The position numbers and the translations under genes were made by a program. DNA of 64,000 nucleotides from Cryptomeria japonica (taxonomy: Eukaryota > Streptophyta > Pinopsida > Cupressales > Cupressaceae). The stretch's first letter is position 1. Every line of letters starts with the position of its first letter. This document shows positions 11,802 through 22,740 of the stretch, piece after piece. Under the pieces are notes generated by a model. The model made no database searches. It was not told where the DNA came from and saw only the letters and a list, made by a program, of their open reading frames with translations. Location: contig NW_026728915.1 of NCBI RefSeq assembly GCF_030272615.1, forward strand, positions 202,501 through 266,500. Direction: 5' to 3'.

Positions 11802-13268
11802 TAATTTAGCTATTGTCCTCAATAGTAGGAGATGCATCTACATCACAACTCAAAATAAAGCGTGATTAATAAATAAAATTACTAATATTGAATATTTGTA
11901 TACTCCATTATAATTACATGTTCTATTTTACTCCATCTATATCTTTTGATTCAATGAAATTCAGAAGTTCAATAATCATATTTCTAACTAAAATTATGAC
12001 AAATTTTCATACATGTCTTATGAAACATATCATGATTTTTTTTTTGTTTTTGTTGAAGAGTCAATCATAATTTATACATTTTCATCTCCTATATTTTTAA
12101 CTTTACCACTTTACTCATTTATTCAACTCCTCTTCTTTTTATAAACTTATTATCACGTGGTCACACAACACTCATCATGGATGTCCTATACATGGTCACT
12201 CATAATTTATAGAAGTGTAATCTTTATATTCAAAACACATGTCAAGTTGATATTCATGCATTCCAGACTACATGAGCATCCTCTTTTAAATGAAAATTTT
12301 GGTTTGATTTGAGATTTGGTTTCAATATATTCCTATCTTATATTGTTCTTTTAATACTTTCTTGTGAATTTGTATGTTAACAGCTATGAATATTGAGATG
12401 AATTTACTGGTGTAAGTGAGACCATATCATTCTTGTTGTTATAAATACGAGGGTAAATTATATTTTTTTAAAATTTGATGAGAATTTATCTCATTCATTT
12501 TCAAGATTAAAATCTCTAGGGATTCGCTCATTCACTAAATCCATTGAATACTAAGAAAGAGATCTATACTATCAAATACACTAAGGACTTACATTTTGTA
12601 CGTAGTCACAATTTCTTGTTCTTGAGCTGATATTTCAAAGTCTTGATTCCTATTCAATTATAAAATTCTTGAAATGCAAACTAGACCTTAAGAACACGAA
12701 ACAAATTTAAGAATGCAACACCGTTAGTTTTCTTATGACAAGATGGTGTGTGGAAATGGGTAATGGACATGATTATAAAATATGGAAGCATGTATAATAC
12801 AATGTATAATGCCTCAAAAGAATGTAGTGACAACATTCAAGCATGAGGGACTACGAAATATAGCCTATTAAAAACTTTTTTTTTTTCTTCATTGTGTTCG
12901 TAAGTAAATTGCACTGGCATTCACCAACACATATAATGTGCAGATTTATTGCAACCTCTATACCTACATTTTCAAAATTTTCACTAGATGATTCCAAATG
13001 TGATAAGTTTTTAAATATATTTTTTTTTTTTTAATTTTATTTCATTTTATTTTTTTCTTCTTTTTATGGTTTCAAAAAGAAAATTTGTCCTCAAGTGGAA
13101 TTTTGAGTCTTTAGCTTTAAATCTTTCATGAAATAATTTTATTTAAATTATATTATCAAATAGAAATCTTTATGCAACGGATTAGGGTTCTAATTTGGGT
13201 TGGTAAAATTTTACATATAAAATAATAGTAACCCAAAACTAATAACTAGTAGAGTAAAGATCGTTGAG

Positions 13269-13280
13269 GCTCTGATACCA
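13269..13280 (-). other. Primer binding site, initiator tRNA-Met
   Basis: Minus strand reads TGGTATCAGAGC three bases inside the 5' LTR, the standard plant initiator tRNA-Met PBS. Confidence 0.9.
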
Positions 13281-13283
13281 AAA

Positions 13284-13897
13284 TGTAATGGTACTTTTCC
13301 CCTATGATTAATTAAGTATTTGTAGTGATTAAATAAATCAAATATTAAGTTAAACCTAATGTAATTAAGCTTTTAAATTTAAAAGAAATGTATGTACATC
13401 AATAATCAATAATAAAACATTGAGATAATCATTTGTAGAAATGAAATATTCGGGCAATGACAATATGAAATTGATTAATACATATCTGTAAATCACTGAG
13501 AGGCTTCTTTCCTGCACGCAGAGGATTAGTTATAGGTATAGGGTTTCTAGGCAAGGGAGAACTCCAGGAGGACACGGTTCTTACACAAAACCCCTCATGC
13601 CTTCATGGCATGAAATAAACACAGCCCTAGCCAGGACACTCCCGGGTGTACGTTGTACCTCAGGTTGGACACACACTATATGCCCCTTCTCCAATGCCCA
13701 ATGCCCACCCACCAGACCTTAACTATCCCCTCTCTTGTTCTTCCTTTAATTTATCCTTCTCTTCTCTTCTTCTCCCATCTCCACCTTCTCTATTAATTCA
13801 TAGGTTTATATAATTTCATTATAATAATATTTTTTAATTTCTTTGATTTATATATTCTTTTATTAAAAATTCTTTCATGGGAAAAAGTCCCATAACA
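13284..13897 (-). repeat. 5' LTR of the nested element
   Basis: 614-bp LTR, TG...CA ends, adjacent to the PBS. Pairs with the LTR at 11,129-11,789. Confidence 0.9.
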
Positions 13898-13902
13898 GGA
13901 AA

Positions 13903-15267
13903 TCCCTTGAGCTTTACACCACTGCCACTTCACTAAGTGAACCTTCTATTCCCTTTTCCATATGACCCCAAGAAATTTTTGATGATTTTTTGAAACTTAT
14001 TAATTTGCTTGTTACTGAACATCAACACCGATGCATAGTAAATACTATATGAGGAGAGAATATTTTGATAGACTCTCCTAGCAAGAGAGAGGTATTAGTT
14101 ATTCCACTTGGTGAGTTTACCTTCAATCTTGCCTTTAATCCAATTCCACATATGCTTAAGACAAGGGGAGACAAAGAATGGAATTTTGTGGTATCTGACA
14201 ATCTTGTTAGGAACTCCCCACTGAAACCCATCGAGCACAAGCCAATCAAAAGGGTGATCAAACCAATTGAGCAGGGTGGATTTAGACTGAGAAATTTTTG
14301 CACCAGATGCATCACAAAACATATTAAGTTTGAGGGATAAAGAGTCCATATTCCTCTTAGCTAGATCAAGAAATAGTGCAGTATCATCTACAAATTGAAT
14401 ATTAAGTATATCAGATTTATTCGGTATATTAATTCTCTTTACTCTAGGAGATAAGGTGTCATCTCTTAACAGGTAGTATAATGCTTACAAGGCAATAACA
14501 AAGAGGGCAGGGGCAAGATGACAACCTTTCCTAATTAATATACTAAGCTGAAATGTGTGTGAGATAGAACCATCAATTTCAATTTATGCATGGGCGTCCA
14601 TGAGGAGGACCTAGACAAGGTGACAAAATTCCTCAGGAAAACTAAATGCTTCAAGAATCATGATGATGAATTTCCATTAAACCCTATCATAGGCCTTTTC
14701 AGAGTTAAGAAGAAACATAGATACCTCCTGACCTGATTTATTGGCCAACTCCATTGCCTCCCAGCGGGTGATCAAATTTTCAAGTATGTATCTGCCTTTA
14801 ATGATTCCTATCTAAGTATCACATATAAGCCTACGAAGGATATTTTAAAATCTGATAGCTAGCATTTTGGTTAGAATTTTATAGGAAACATTTATTAGAG
14901 TGATAGGTCTCCATTTTTTTATGAGAGCCTTATCCCCCTCTTTAGGAAGTAATTTAATAACGCCTCTATTTATATTAGCCCCAGGGGTACCTTGCCAAGT
15001 GGCTTTCTTGTACACTTCCCACAAGTCGTCAACAATCTAGTCGATATTGGCTTTGTAGAATTCAATCTATAGCCCATCTGGGCCTGGGACCTTATCATTG
15101 CCAAGTGAGTTAATGGATCTTTTGATTTCCTCCACAGAAAATGGTTGATTTAGCCTTTGATTATCTTCAGGTGAAAGAAGCTTAGGGATTAGAGAGCGAC
15201 ACCTCTCCCTAGCAAGAATGGAGGTTGGTGAGTCCTCGATTGAGAAAAGCTTATTGTAAAAGGTCAA
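13903..15267 (-). pseudogene. LINE A reverse transcriptase region
   Basis: Minus-strand frames show FYNKLFSIEDSP, then FSVEEIKRSINSLGNDKVPG (finger region, P-G-P-D-G at about 15,070), then fragments of the pre-palm region with NSEKAYD near 14,700. The palm motif is NIQFVDDTALFLDL (about 14,390-14,350; V-D-D instead of A-D-D), followed by FCDASGAKISQSKSTLLNW and the linker up to the LTR insertion. It would copy the LINE RNA at a nick in the target. Many stops and at least one frame change make it inactive. Confidence 0.75.
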
Positions 15268-15662
15268 GAATACTGTTATGATGCCTTTCCCATTAGAGAT
15301 ATCTTTGTCTTCTACCTATCAATTCTTTCTTTAGCTTGCTTCTTCTTAAGGTACTGAAAGAAAAACTTAGAACCCGAATCTCCCTATTACAGCCTCTCTA
15401 TTCTGGCACTTTCCCTTGCTCCTAATGATCTATCATGTTGTAGCTTCCTAATTTTATCTCTAGCCAAAGCCATCGACTGGGGAAGTACCTCACTACTCTA
15501 GTCAATTTGGATCTATTCTTCTACCTTGTGCAGAATGGAGGTGAGGATAAGTTCAATTTGTCTCACATCCTTGGATTTCTTTTTTCCCACAGTGTTAAGT
15601 ATGTTTTGCCAACTGATCATAGAGGCATTCCATCTTGTAATATGGGAATTAGAGTGAGACTT

Positions 15663-16408
15663 TCATCTGTTAAAAATCCTGACAATATGTATAGTAGCAA
15701 GAACATCCTGATCTTCTAATAGTTTTGTGTTGAGGATAAATTTGTTATTGCCCTTAATCTGAACCTTGATACCATCTCTAAATGAAAAATGGGCAATAAT
15801 GGGGTGATGTTCAGAGAGAGAGGAAGGCCAGACTCCCACCAGGAAGCCATTTTGATCATGTGCAAAGGAAAAGAAATCCTTGTTGGCATAAAATATGTCA
15901 AGTCTAGAGTAGATCCTATTTTGCCCTTTTTGGTAGTTGCACCAGGTAAACCCAATACCTCTGTGGGAAGATCTCATACCTTCTAATAGATCATATAGTC
16001 TCTTCATCCCTTTCAGTGTGTCCCAATTAATCTTCTCTTTGCCTTTCTAGTCAAATTTGTAACCTCCCCTCTTATCCTCCTGGTGCTGAATCATGTTAAA
16101 GTCTCCTCCCATGATCCATGGGATGTCAGGTAAGAAAGTGATCCATTGGAATATATTCTCTCTCTCTCCCTATAATCATTAGGGGCATAAATTGTACAAA
16201 TATGAAATGTGTTATCACCACTTTTAATAGAAACCCAGACTTCTCTATTACATGGAAATATTACACAGCACACAATTGAGTTTTTCCATTTGGGATTGAT
16301 GAGGATCACAACTCTCCCTTTCCCCTTTTCATGTTTGGTACAAAAATTTAGAGCATCTTTCCAAACAAAGTTCAAATTTACATCCAACAAGAAACTAATG
16401 GCCTTCAC
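15663..16408 (-). pseudogene. LINE A apurinic-type endonuclease region
   Basis: Minus-strand segments include KGRVVILINPKWKNSIVCCV and FHICTIYAPND (16,408-16,091), then GIGFTWCNYQKGQNRIYSRL and SLSEHHPIIAHF (16,007-15,663). Y-A-P-N-D and the S-x-H-H-P-I box are typical of the LINE exonuclease/endonuclease/phosphatase fold that nicks target DNA. Frameshifts separate the parts, and no intact N-terminal catalytic set was found. Confidence 0.65.
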
Positions 16409-16576
16409 TTCTTAAAGCATAGCAATGTCCAATTCTCTATGTTGGTTAAGCATTCTTCTAACAATATACTTCATGTCAGGAGATTCCAACCTCTGAAATT
16501 TCCACAACATGCATTTTTGGATCCTAGAGGTCTACCTCTTTTTCTCCTCGCATTAGTTTCTATTTTAGAAATCTCT

Positions 16577-17664
16577 TCATCCAAAATTCCTCTCCCAGAC
16601 CCCCTCACCACTAGTGACATAGTAGTTAGAAATAAGGTCAATCTCTACTTCGGACTCATGATTTCCAAATGAGGAGCCATCCTGCAGGGTATCTCCCTCA
16701 TTTATGCCAAGTTCAATGAGAGTGGGGGTGTCATTAGGGTTTGACTTGCCTACCATTGGGTAAGTAGGGATGATCTCATTAAAAACATTGTCAGGATCAA
16801 TCAACTTGTTAGTATCAGGAGGGGCAGACATTATAGTATCAGTGTCTTGACAATGGTGGGGGAAATCTCCCTCTTCTCAGGAATCCAAAGGATAAACCAA
16901 TTCCTTTGTTGGCTCAGGTTGAGAAGAAAGAATCTGAAATTGATTGGATTTTGGTAGAGTGCGGTAATTGCAAGGAGGAGGGCAAACTATCCCCATCCTT
17001 CCCAAGTCACTGGTACCCCATTCTACACCCTCAAAATTCCTAATGATATATTTGACGAGAGAATTCCTATCATTATTAACAGAGAATTTAATCTCAAGCA
17101 GAGTTTCCAGAACGTCTTCTTCCATGAGTGACGCAGATGAGCATTTCTGCTCATGTCCACACACTCTAATTTTTTCCAATGCGAGTTATTGTGCATTCTT
17201 CCTCGTTGACCTCTTATCCTTCCTAGTTACCACCTGGAATCCCTTATCCTTTGTTTCCTCCAACTGCTAAATGGCTTCTGAAATAGCATAATGTGGTTAC
17301 CTTTGTTAGAGATGGGTTTAGAAAAAATGTTGGTAGGGCTTTAAGAAGCCCAGTTCCTAGCATTCTAGATAAGGAAAAATATTATAATATGCCCTTCCTT
17401 CCTACACAGAAAACAAGCATTAAGGCTGCGTAGGGTTTCAACAAGATAGGCAAATTGTTCACCCCCAAGATTAATGATAATAAATCTGGGGATAGAAGGA
17501 TTTCCCCCAAGACACTCACCATTTGGCTCCTTGGAGGAGAGGCAGGAATCCTTGGCATTGCATAGGCTACTTGTATCCTTCCGGTGAGAGGGTGATTGGG
17601 TCATTCTTCCAGTCCTAGAGGTCCCTATCTGTAACCTCTCGACAACGACAAAAGTGGAAATCAC
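16577..17664 (-). pseudogene. LINE A ORF1 C-terminal relic
   Basis: The segment 17,664-17,365 contains FIIINLGGEQFAYLVETLRS followed by NACFLCRKEGH, a partial CCHC-type zinc knuckle. 17,179-16,877 continues with basic and acidic stretches (VRNG-like linker, FEGVEWGTSDLGRMG). 16,831-16,577 is an acidic tail before the endonuclease. In plant LINEs this protein binds the element RNA. The N-terminal domain is not recognisable beyond 17,664, so the 5' end may be truncated. Confidence 0.45.
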
Positions 17665-18144
17665 CCTTTAGGGGTTTTACACTTGCATCATAGAGATTTC
17701 AAGTTGTGGGATGAGTTATTACATTGTCACCAATTCCTTAGGATAGATCTACTTGAAGTGTCTTATTTGTGAAAAACCAACATGAATTTGGGTTTTTTGT
17801 GAGCCTTTGGAGCATACACTTGATGTTTAGATGCTAGGGACAAACAAGAGAACTATTTGAAATTTTGTCTTCTATGTTCTTAGATGATAAATCGGACACA
17901 TCATCCATTGATAAAGCCAAAAAGAAACTTCAAACTCAAACATTAAACCATTGGATTAACACTTTTCATAACAGATTAGCTCTTTCAGTTCAAACAGGAG
18001 CATTCCTAGTTCAAACCATAGAGTTTTTGGTCTAAACATCAGAGTTCTTGGTTCAAACAGTAGAACTCCTAAATCAAACAGCAGTGTTCCTAGTTCAAAC
18101 AATAGTGTTCCTCTTGGAGTAAAACTAGAGAAGCAAAAGCTAAG
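17665..18144. other. No gene; contains a short minisatellite
   Basis: Non-coding. At 17,985-18,112 a phrase like AGTTCAAACANNAGNGTTCCT recurs about five or six times at roughly 24-28 base spacing with divergence. Confidence 0.5.
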
Positions 18145-18596
18145 TGTTGGTGTAAATAAATATTCATTATGGATATTATTACACTTTACTTAAGTTAACT
18201 TAGGATAATGCATCTCTTTGTAGTTTGGATTTAAGACACTTAGGGAAGTGTGCACATAGGGATAGAGCTTGTAGGAGAAATTCCACCTTTTGTGGTTTTA
18301 TTTTGCTATTACACTCCACATTCGGTGGGTCATCCACCTCTTGTGGAATATTATATTATTTCTCCTACCTACCCCTAGTATTTCTTACCTACCCTTGTTT
18401 CTCATTGAGCCACATGTCATATTTGTGTGCTCGTACATCCATATGGCCTTGCCTATATAAGTAGGCCTAAATTCATTGTATTGGTGAATCCAATTGATCA
18501 TTTTGCATATTGATGAGAATACAGTTTGTTCTTGTCATTCTATTGTCTCTCTGATTTGTGCTTTCCATTGTCTCTTAATCTTGGCAAAATCCTACA
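18145..18596 (+). repeat. LTR of a small LTR element
   Basis: 452-bp segment starting TGTTGGTG and ending CCTACA, followed at once by an initiator tRNA-Met PBS. A TATATAAG box lies at about 18,452-18,462, a plausible promoter. Most of it recurs at 19,352-19,680. Confidence 0.85.
18452..18462 (+). promoter_or_regulatory. TATA box candidate in the LTR
   Basis: CCTATATAAG in the second half of the LTR, also present in the 3' copy (about 19,541-19,551). The position fits the U3/R boundary. Confidence 0.5.
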
Positions 18597-18609
18597 TGGT
18601 ATCAGAGCC
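18597..18609 (+). other. Primer binding site, initiator tRNA-Met
   Basis: TGGTATCAGAGCC directly after the LTR end. Confidence 0.9.
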
Positions 18610-19351
18610 ATTAGAGTGCCATTGGTTTGCCAATTGAGAGAATTTTGGGGTTTGCATTTTGGAGCTTTCTATTGCAGGTTATTATTGGAGCTTGCTGGGT
18701 TAGATCTGAGGTCACCATTAGATTGAGGAGGTTTGAGAAAGTAAGAATCTCCTTTTATTTCATCCAAATCCGACATCCAAGGCCAAATCTAGAGCCATTT
18801 GAAGGTGGAGGGTGGTGACTTGTCTTGACAGTGATCTGCAATTTTGGAGCATTTTTGGTCAAATCCGTCATCGCCATTGCGCTCAGAAGGCCCAAAAAGC
18901 CCAAGATCAACTATCAATTCATCAAAATCGGCCTCCGTTACCCCGAGTTGAAAAAATCTCCCCTCTTAACCCGCCGTACGGACTTGTAGGTACAGGTCTG
19001 AAAATATTTTTTTAATTTTTTCAGTTTTTTTAAATTTTTGAAAATTAAAAATCAAAAAAATTAAATATTGGGGGGGGGGGGGGTGTTTTTTTCTTTGTTT
19101 TATTTTTAAATCGCAAAAACAATAAAATAAAAAAAATTGGGGGGTGGGCTGCATGCCGTAGGTACTACGGGTACACCGCAGTGTACCTGTGGCCCTGCAA
19201 TCACTGCAAGTAACCACAGACACTGCGGCCCTGTAGTGTACTTGCAGGTAACTGCAGGCTCTGTGGCCCTACAGTCACTGCGAGTAACCGCAGGCTCTGC
19301 GACCCCGCAGTGTACCTGCGGGTGTCTGCAGGCACTCCAGGCCCCTCCTCG
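18610..19351 (+). mobile_element. Short non-coding internal region with a G14 run and a GC-rich repeat
   Basis: Only about 750 bp separates the PBS from the second LTR copy, with no gag or pol. It contains a run of 14 G at 19,070-19,083 and a GC-rich imperfect repeat at 19,146-19,345 (phrases such as GCAGTGTACCTG, GTGGCCCT and CTGCAGGCTCTG in alternating forms), very unlike the AT-rich surroundings. No polypurine tract is seen next to the second LTR, which lacks its first ~117 bp. Either a miniature (TRIM-like) element or an internally deleted one. Confidence 0.55.
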
Positions 19352-19680
19352 TAGAGCTTGTAGGAGAAATTCCACCTTTTGTGGTTTTATTTTGCTGTTA
19401 CACTCTACATTCAGTAGGTCATCCACCTCTTGTGGAATATTATATTATTTCTCCTACCTACCCCTAGTATTTCTTACCTACCCTTGTTTCTCATTGAGCC
19501 ACATGTCATATTTATGTGCGCGTACATCCATATGGCCTTGCCTATATAAGCAGGCCTATATTCATTGTATTGGTGAATCCAGTTGATCATTTTGCATATT
19601 GATGAGAATACAATTTGTTCTTGTCATTCTATTGTCTCTCTTATTTGTGCTTTCCATTGCCTCTTGATCTTGGCAAAATC
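19352..19680 (+). repeat. Truncated second LTR copy
   Basis: Matches about 18,262-18,590 of the first LTR but lacks the first ~117 bp and the final CCTACA. It fuses directly to Tat-lineage pol sequence at about 19,681, so both ends are broken. Confidence 0.8.
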
Positions 19681-20363
19681 TCAAACTAAGAAAGATGCAT
19701 CCTCATATAGCCTTATTGGTCAAAGAAGATTGAAGAAATTTCTAGACGTAGGATTTATCAGACCAGTAGCATATCCAGAATGGGTATACAATATAGTTCC
19801 TATTTCTTAGCCAGAGAAAAGTATCAGGGTGTGCATAGACTTCAGAGATCTCAAAAAGGCGTGTCCCAAGGATGATTTTCCTTTACCTAATATAGATATC
19901 ATTGTGAAGTTGACAACTGGACATGAAATGTTCTCTCTCATGGACGGTTTCTCAGGCTATAACCAAATCAAAAGATCACCAGAAGATCAAGAGAAGATAG
20001 CCTTCACATGTCCATGGGGTACTTTTTGCTGTAATGTAATGCCTTTTGGACTCAAGAATGTAGGAGCTACCTACCAAAGAGAAATCAACAATTTTTCATG
20101 ATATGATGCATACCTTCATAGCATATTACATTGATGATCTATTGGCTAAGTCACATACTAGAGAAGCATATCTGAAAATCCTAGCAAAGATCTTTGACCA
20201 CTTGGAGAAATACCAATTAAGGCTAAATCCAAAGAAATGTGCATTTGGTGTCACATCTGGTAGACTTCTGGGATATATTGTTTCAGCACGAGGCATTACA
20301 GTAGATCCAACCACAGTTAAAGCAACATGGAAATGGAATCTCTCAAAAATATCAGTCAGCTAA
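19681..20363 (+). pseudogene. Ty3/Gypsy (Tat-lineage) reverse transcriptase relic
   Basis: Frames show GFIRPVAYPEWVYNIVPIS, then VCIDFRDLKKACPKDDFPLP, FSLMDGFSGYNQI, FTCPWGTFCCNVMPFGLKN, and the catalytic box YIDDLLAKS (about 20,130-20,156), then HLEKYQLRLNPKKCAFGV. These are the canonical fingers, palm and connection of Gypsy reverse transcriptase. A stop lies at 19,808, and a one-base loss near 20,098 shifts frame just before the HDMMHTF segment. Both catalytic aspartates survive, but the gene is broken. The upstream gag and protease are missing and replaced by an unrelated LTR. Confidence 0.88.
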
Positions 20364-21394
20364 GACTGCTTCAAGGAAGACTTCAATCCATTAGAAGGTT
20401 CATATCCGAACTAGCTGATAGATATCATCCTTTCACACATGTATTGCATAAAAATGTTCCATTTAGATGGGATGATACCTGTGAAGAAGCCTTTCATGAA
20501 ATAAAGTAATATATAATGAACTCACCTATTCTAATGTCACCGATTGAAGGCAAGTCATTATTATTGTACATATCAGCCACTGATGTATCATTAGGAGATT
20601 TGTTAGCATAATTGGATCATGGAGGCAAAGAATGAGCTATTTACTACATCAACAAGACCTTACTCGGATATGAGATCAACTACTCATCTATTGAGAAGTC
20701 ATCCTTAGCAGTAGTATTTGCATCCTAGAAGATGAGACACTATATGCTAACCCATTTAGTAAAGTTGATAGTGAAAATTGATACACTAAAATATATTCTT
20801 AGCAAGGCAGCCTTAACTGGTAGATTAGCAAAATGGGTAATGATCCTGAGTGAGTTTGATATTGAATATATTGAAAAAAATGCTATAAAAGGACAAGTGA
20901 TCGCTGACCAATTAGTAGAAGCACCATTCCAGGATGATCATCCAATACATGTTAACTTTCCAGATACTGACATTCTCATGGTAACTAAGCAAACATGGCA
21001 ATTATATTTTGATGGCTCTTACACACAACATGGATCGGGGGTAGGCTTTCTATTTATCACACCTCAAGGTCATACAATTCCAAAAGAATAAAAACTCATT
21101 TTCCCTTGCACCAATAATATGGTAGAGTATATGACATTGGTAACATAAATCGAGATGGCTTCATAATGAAATGTCACATAATTGCAAGTTTTTGGAAATT
21201 CTCGGCTCGTCATCAATCAAGTCAATGATGAATATCAAACCAAAGATGAAAAGTTAATGCCTTACAAGGATATGATTGATGACTTTAGAAAGTACTTTGT
21301 GGATATTTCTCTTGAGAAAATCCTGAGGAATGACAACAAAGTAGTTGATGCCATGGCCACAATTGCCTCTCTACTTAAAACAAAAGAAAACTGA
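20364..21394 (+). pseudogene. RNase H relic with a second RNase H domain (Tat-type)
   Basis: First part: LRLLQGRLQSIRRFISELAD, then MRHYMLTHLVKLIVKIDTLK and LTGRLAKWVMILSEFDIEYI, the usual Gypsy RNase H. Second part: WQLYFDGSYTQHGSGVGFLF (from about 20,993) and VFGNSRLVINQVNDEYQTKD, a second, archaeal-type RNase H (aRNH). A double RNase H is a mark of the Tat/Ogre lineage. Stops at several points inactivate it. Confidence 0.82.
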
Positions 21395-21639
21395 GATTGT
21401 TATGAATTCCCAGTGGAAGAATTGTTTCACCCTAGTTAGGATTGTCCTAATTCTTGGATCATATGTCACCTAGTAGTACCCAATTCCTCTTGTTATGGCC
21501 AAATTTACACCTACTTGAAAGATGAAACCCTTCCTTCTAACCTATCAAGGAATTCAAAAAAAAATTAATTCGATAATCCTCTCGTTACACCCTTATCGCG
21601 GATACCCTATATAGATGAGGTCTTGATGGTACTCTCCTC

Positions 21640-22740
21640 AGATGTCTTGAGCAGGAAGAATCTGAGAAGGCTTTAAATGAAGTCCATAATGGTATTTATG
21701 GTACTCATTTGAGTGGTCTTACTCTTTCAAAGAAACTCATACAATTACATTACTATTGGCCTACTATGGAAAGAGATTCTTTTAAATTCACCAAAAAGTG
21801 CAAACAATGTCAAGTTCATGGTGATCTCATACAAACACTAGCACAGGAGCTTCATGCTTTGGCAACATCATGGCTGTTTTGTCAATGGGGCCTGGATCTA
21901 TTACGGAAAATTCATCCACCCTCTTCAAATGGTCACAAGTTCATACTCACAGCTACTAAGTATTTTAAAAAATGGATTGAAGCAGTGCCACTCACCAATG
22001 TCATAGGGACGTAGATTGCGGCAGTCATTTTGAACTAAATCATATATTCCTATGGTATCCCTATGGCTATTATCACTGATAATGGGCAAACATTCAAAAA
22101 TCAAGATGTAAGAGAGCTCTACAAAAAGTTCTAGATTCACCAAAGGTTTTCCAGACCTTATTACCCTCAAGGAAATAGTCAAGCAGAAGCATCAAACAAA
22201 ACAATCTGAATTTTTTTGAGGAAGACAGTTAATAATGCTAGCAGAGACCGACATGTTCAATTAAACCTTGCTCTATGGGCATATCACAATAGTATTCACA
22301 CCCCTGACAAGTGCCACACCATATTCCCTTGTCTATGGGTCTGAAGCAATATTACCAGTGGAGGTTGAAATACCATCTCTCCATGTGTCACTAAAGGGTC
22401 TCATTCCAGATGAGGAACAACAGGTGTCTAGATTGCAAGAACTTTAATTATTGCAATAACATCAACAAAAAGTTGTTGATCACTTGAGAGTCTACCAACA
22501 AACGATGTTTCCACAGTTAAAATCATAAGGTCAAGCCTAGAATGTTTCAAGTTGGTGATCTTGTGCTTAAGGATAATCCACGTAATTAGTAGGACCGTGA
22601 AAAGAAGGGGAAGTTCGAGCCAAATTGGTTGGGTCCGTTTGTTGTCACAGATGCATATGGATCTAGTGCTTATCAATTGTTTGTACCTGAAGGAGATTAG
22701 CTCGAGGAACCCATTAATAGAATTCATCTGAAAAAGTTCT
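21640..22740 (+). pseudogene. Tat-lineage integrase relic
   Basis: Frames show VHNGIYGTHLSGLTLSKKLI with a degenerate HHCC zinc domain (CKQCQVHGD), then the core: FCQWGLDLLRKIHPPSSNGH, FILTATKYFKKWIEAVPL, ITDNGQTFKNQDVR and YYPQGNSQAEA. The first core aspartate (W-G-x-D) and the second (T-D-N-G) are present. A C-terminal chromatin/DNA-binding part follows to about 22,730 (KPNWLGPF, then EEPINRIHLKKFY). Stops and frameshifts break it. Confidence 0.82.

Larger units (their letters stand above)
11129..13897 (-). mobile_element. Complete non-coding LTR retrotransposon (LARD/TRIM-like), nested in LINE A
   Basis: Two LTRs (661 and 614 bp) start TGTAATGG and end CCCATAACA in plus orientation. They flank about 1.5 kb with no recognisable gag or pol. 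The complement of an initiator tRNA-Met PBS lies just inside the 13.3-kb LTR and a purine tract (minus strand) just inside the 11.8-kb LTR, so transcription runs on the minus strand. The direct repeat GGAAA at 11,124-11,128 and 13,898-13,902 is the target duplication. LINE A coding sequence joins across the insertion. The element must depend on enzymes from another element. Confidence 0.92.
9578..17664 (-). mobile_element. LINE A, near full length, minus strand, split by an LTR element
   Basis: Reading on the minus strand: ORF1 with a zinc-knuckle-like end (17,664-16,577), endonuclease (16,408-15,663), reverse transcriptase (15,267 to 13,903, resuming at 11,123), zf-RVT region (10,583-10,152), 3' region and a poly(T)/poly(A) at about 9,576-9,590. 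Removing the LTR element at 11,124-13,902 gives about 5.3 kb, a normal plant LINE size. The 3' end sits in satellite block S3 at a site that is empty in block S5. The 5' flank is not satellite, so the locus was rearranged later. Multiple stops throughout. Confidence 0.8.

Noticed and set aside
11129-13897. Reading this element as plus-strand
   Set aside because: PBS complement lies at the right LTR and purine tract (complement) at the left LTR, so it runs on the minus strand.
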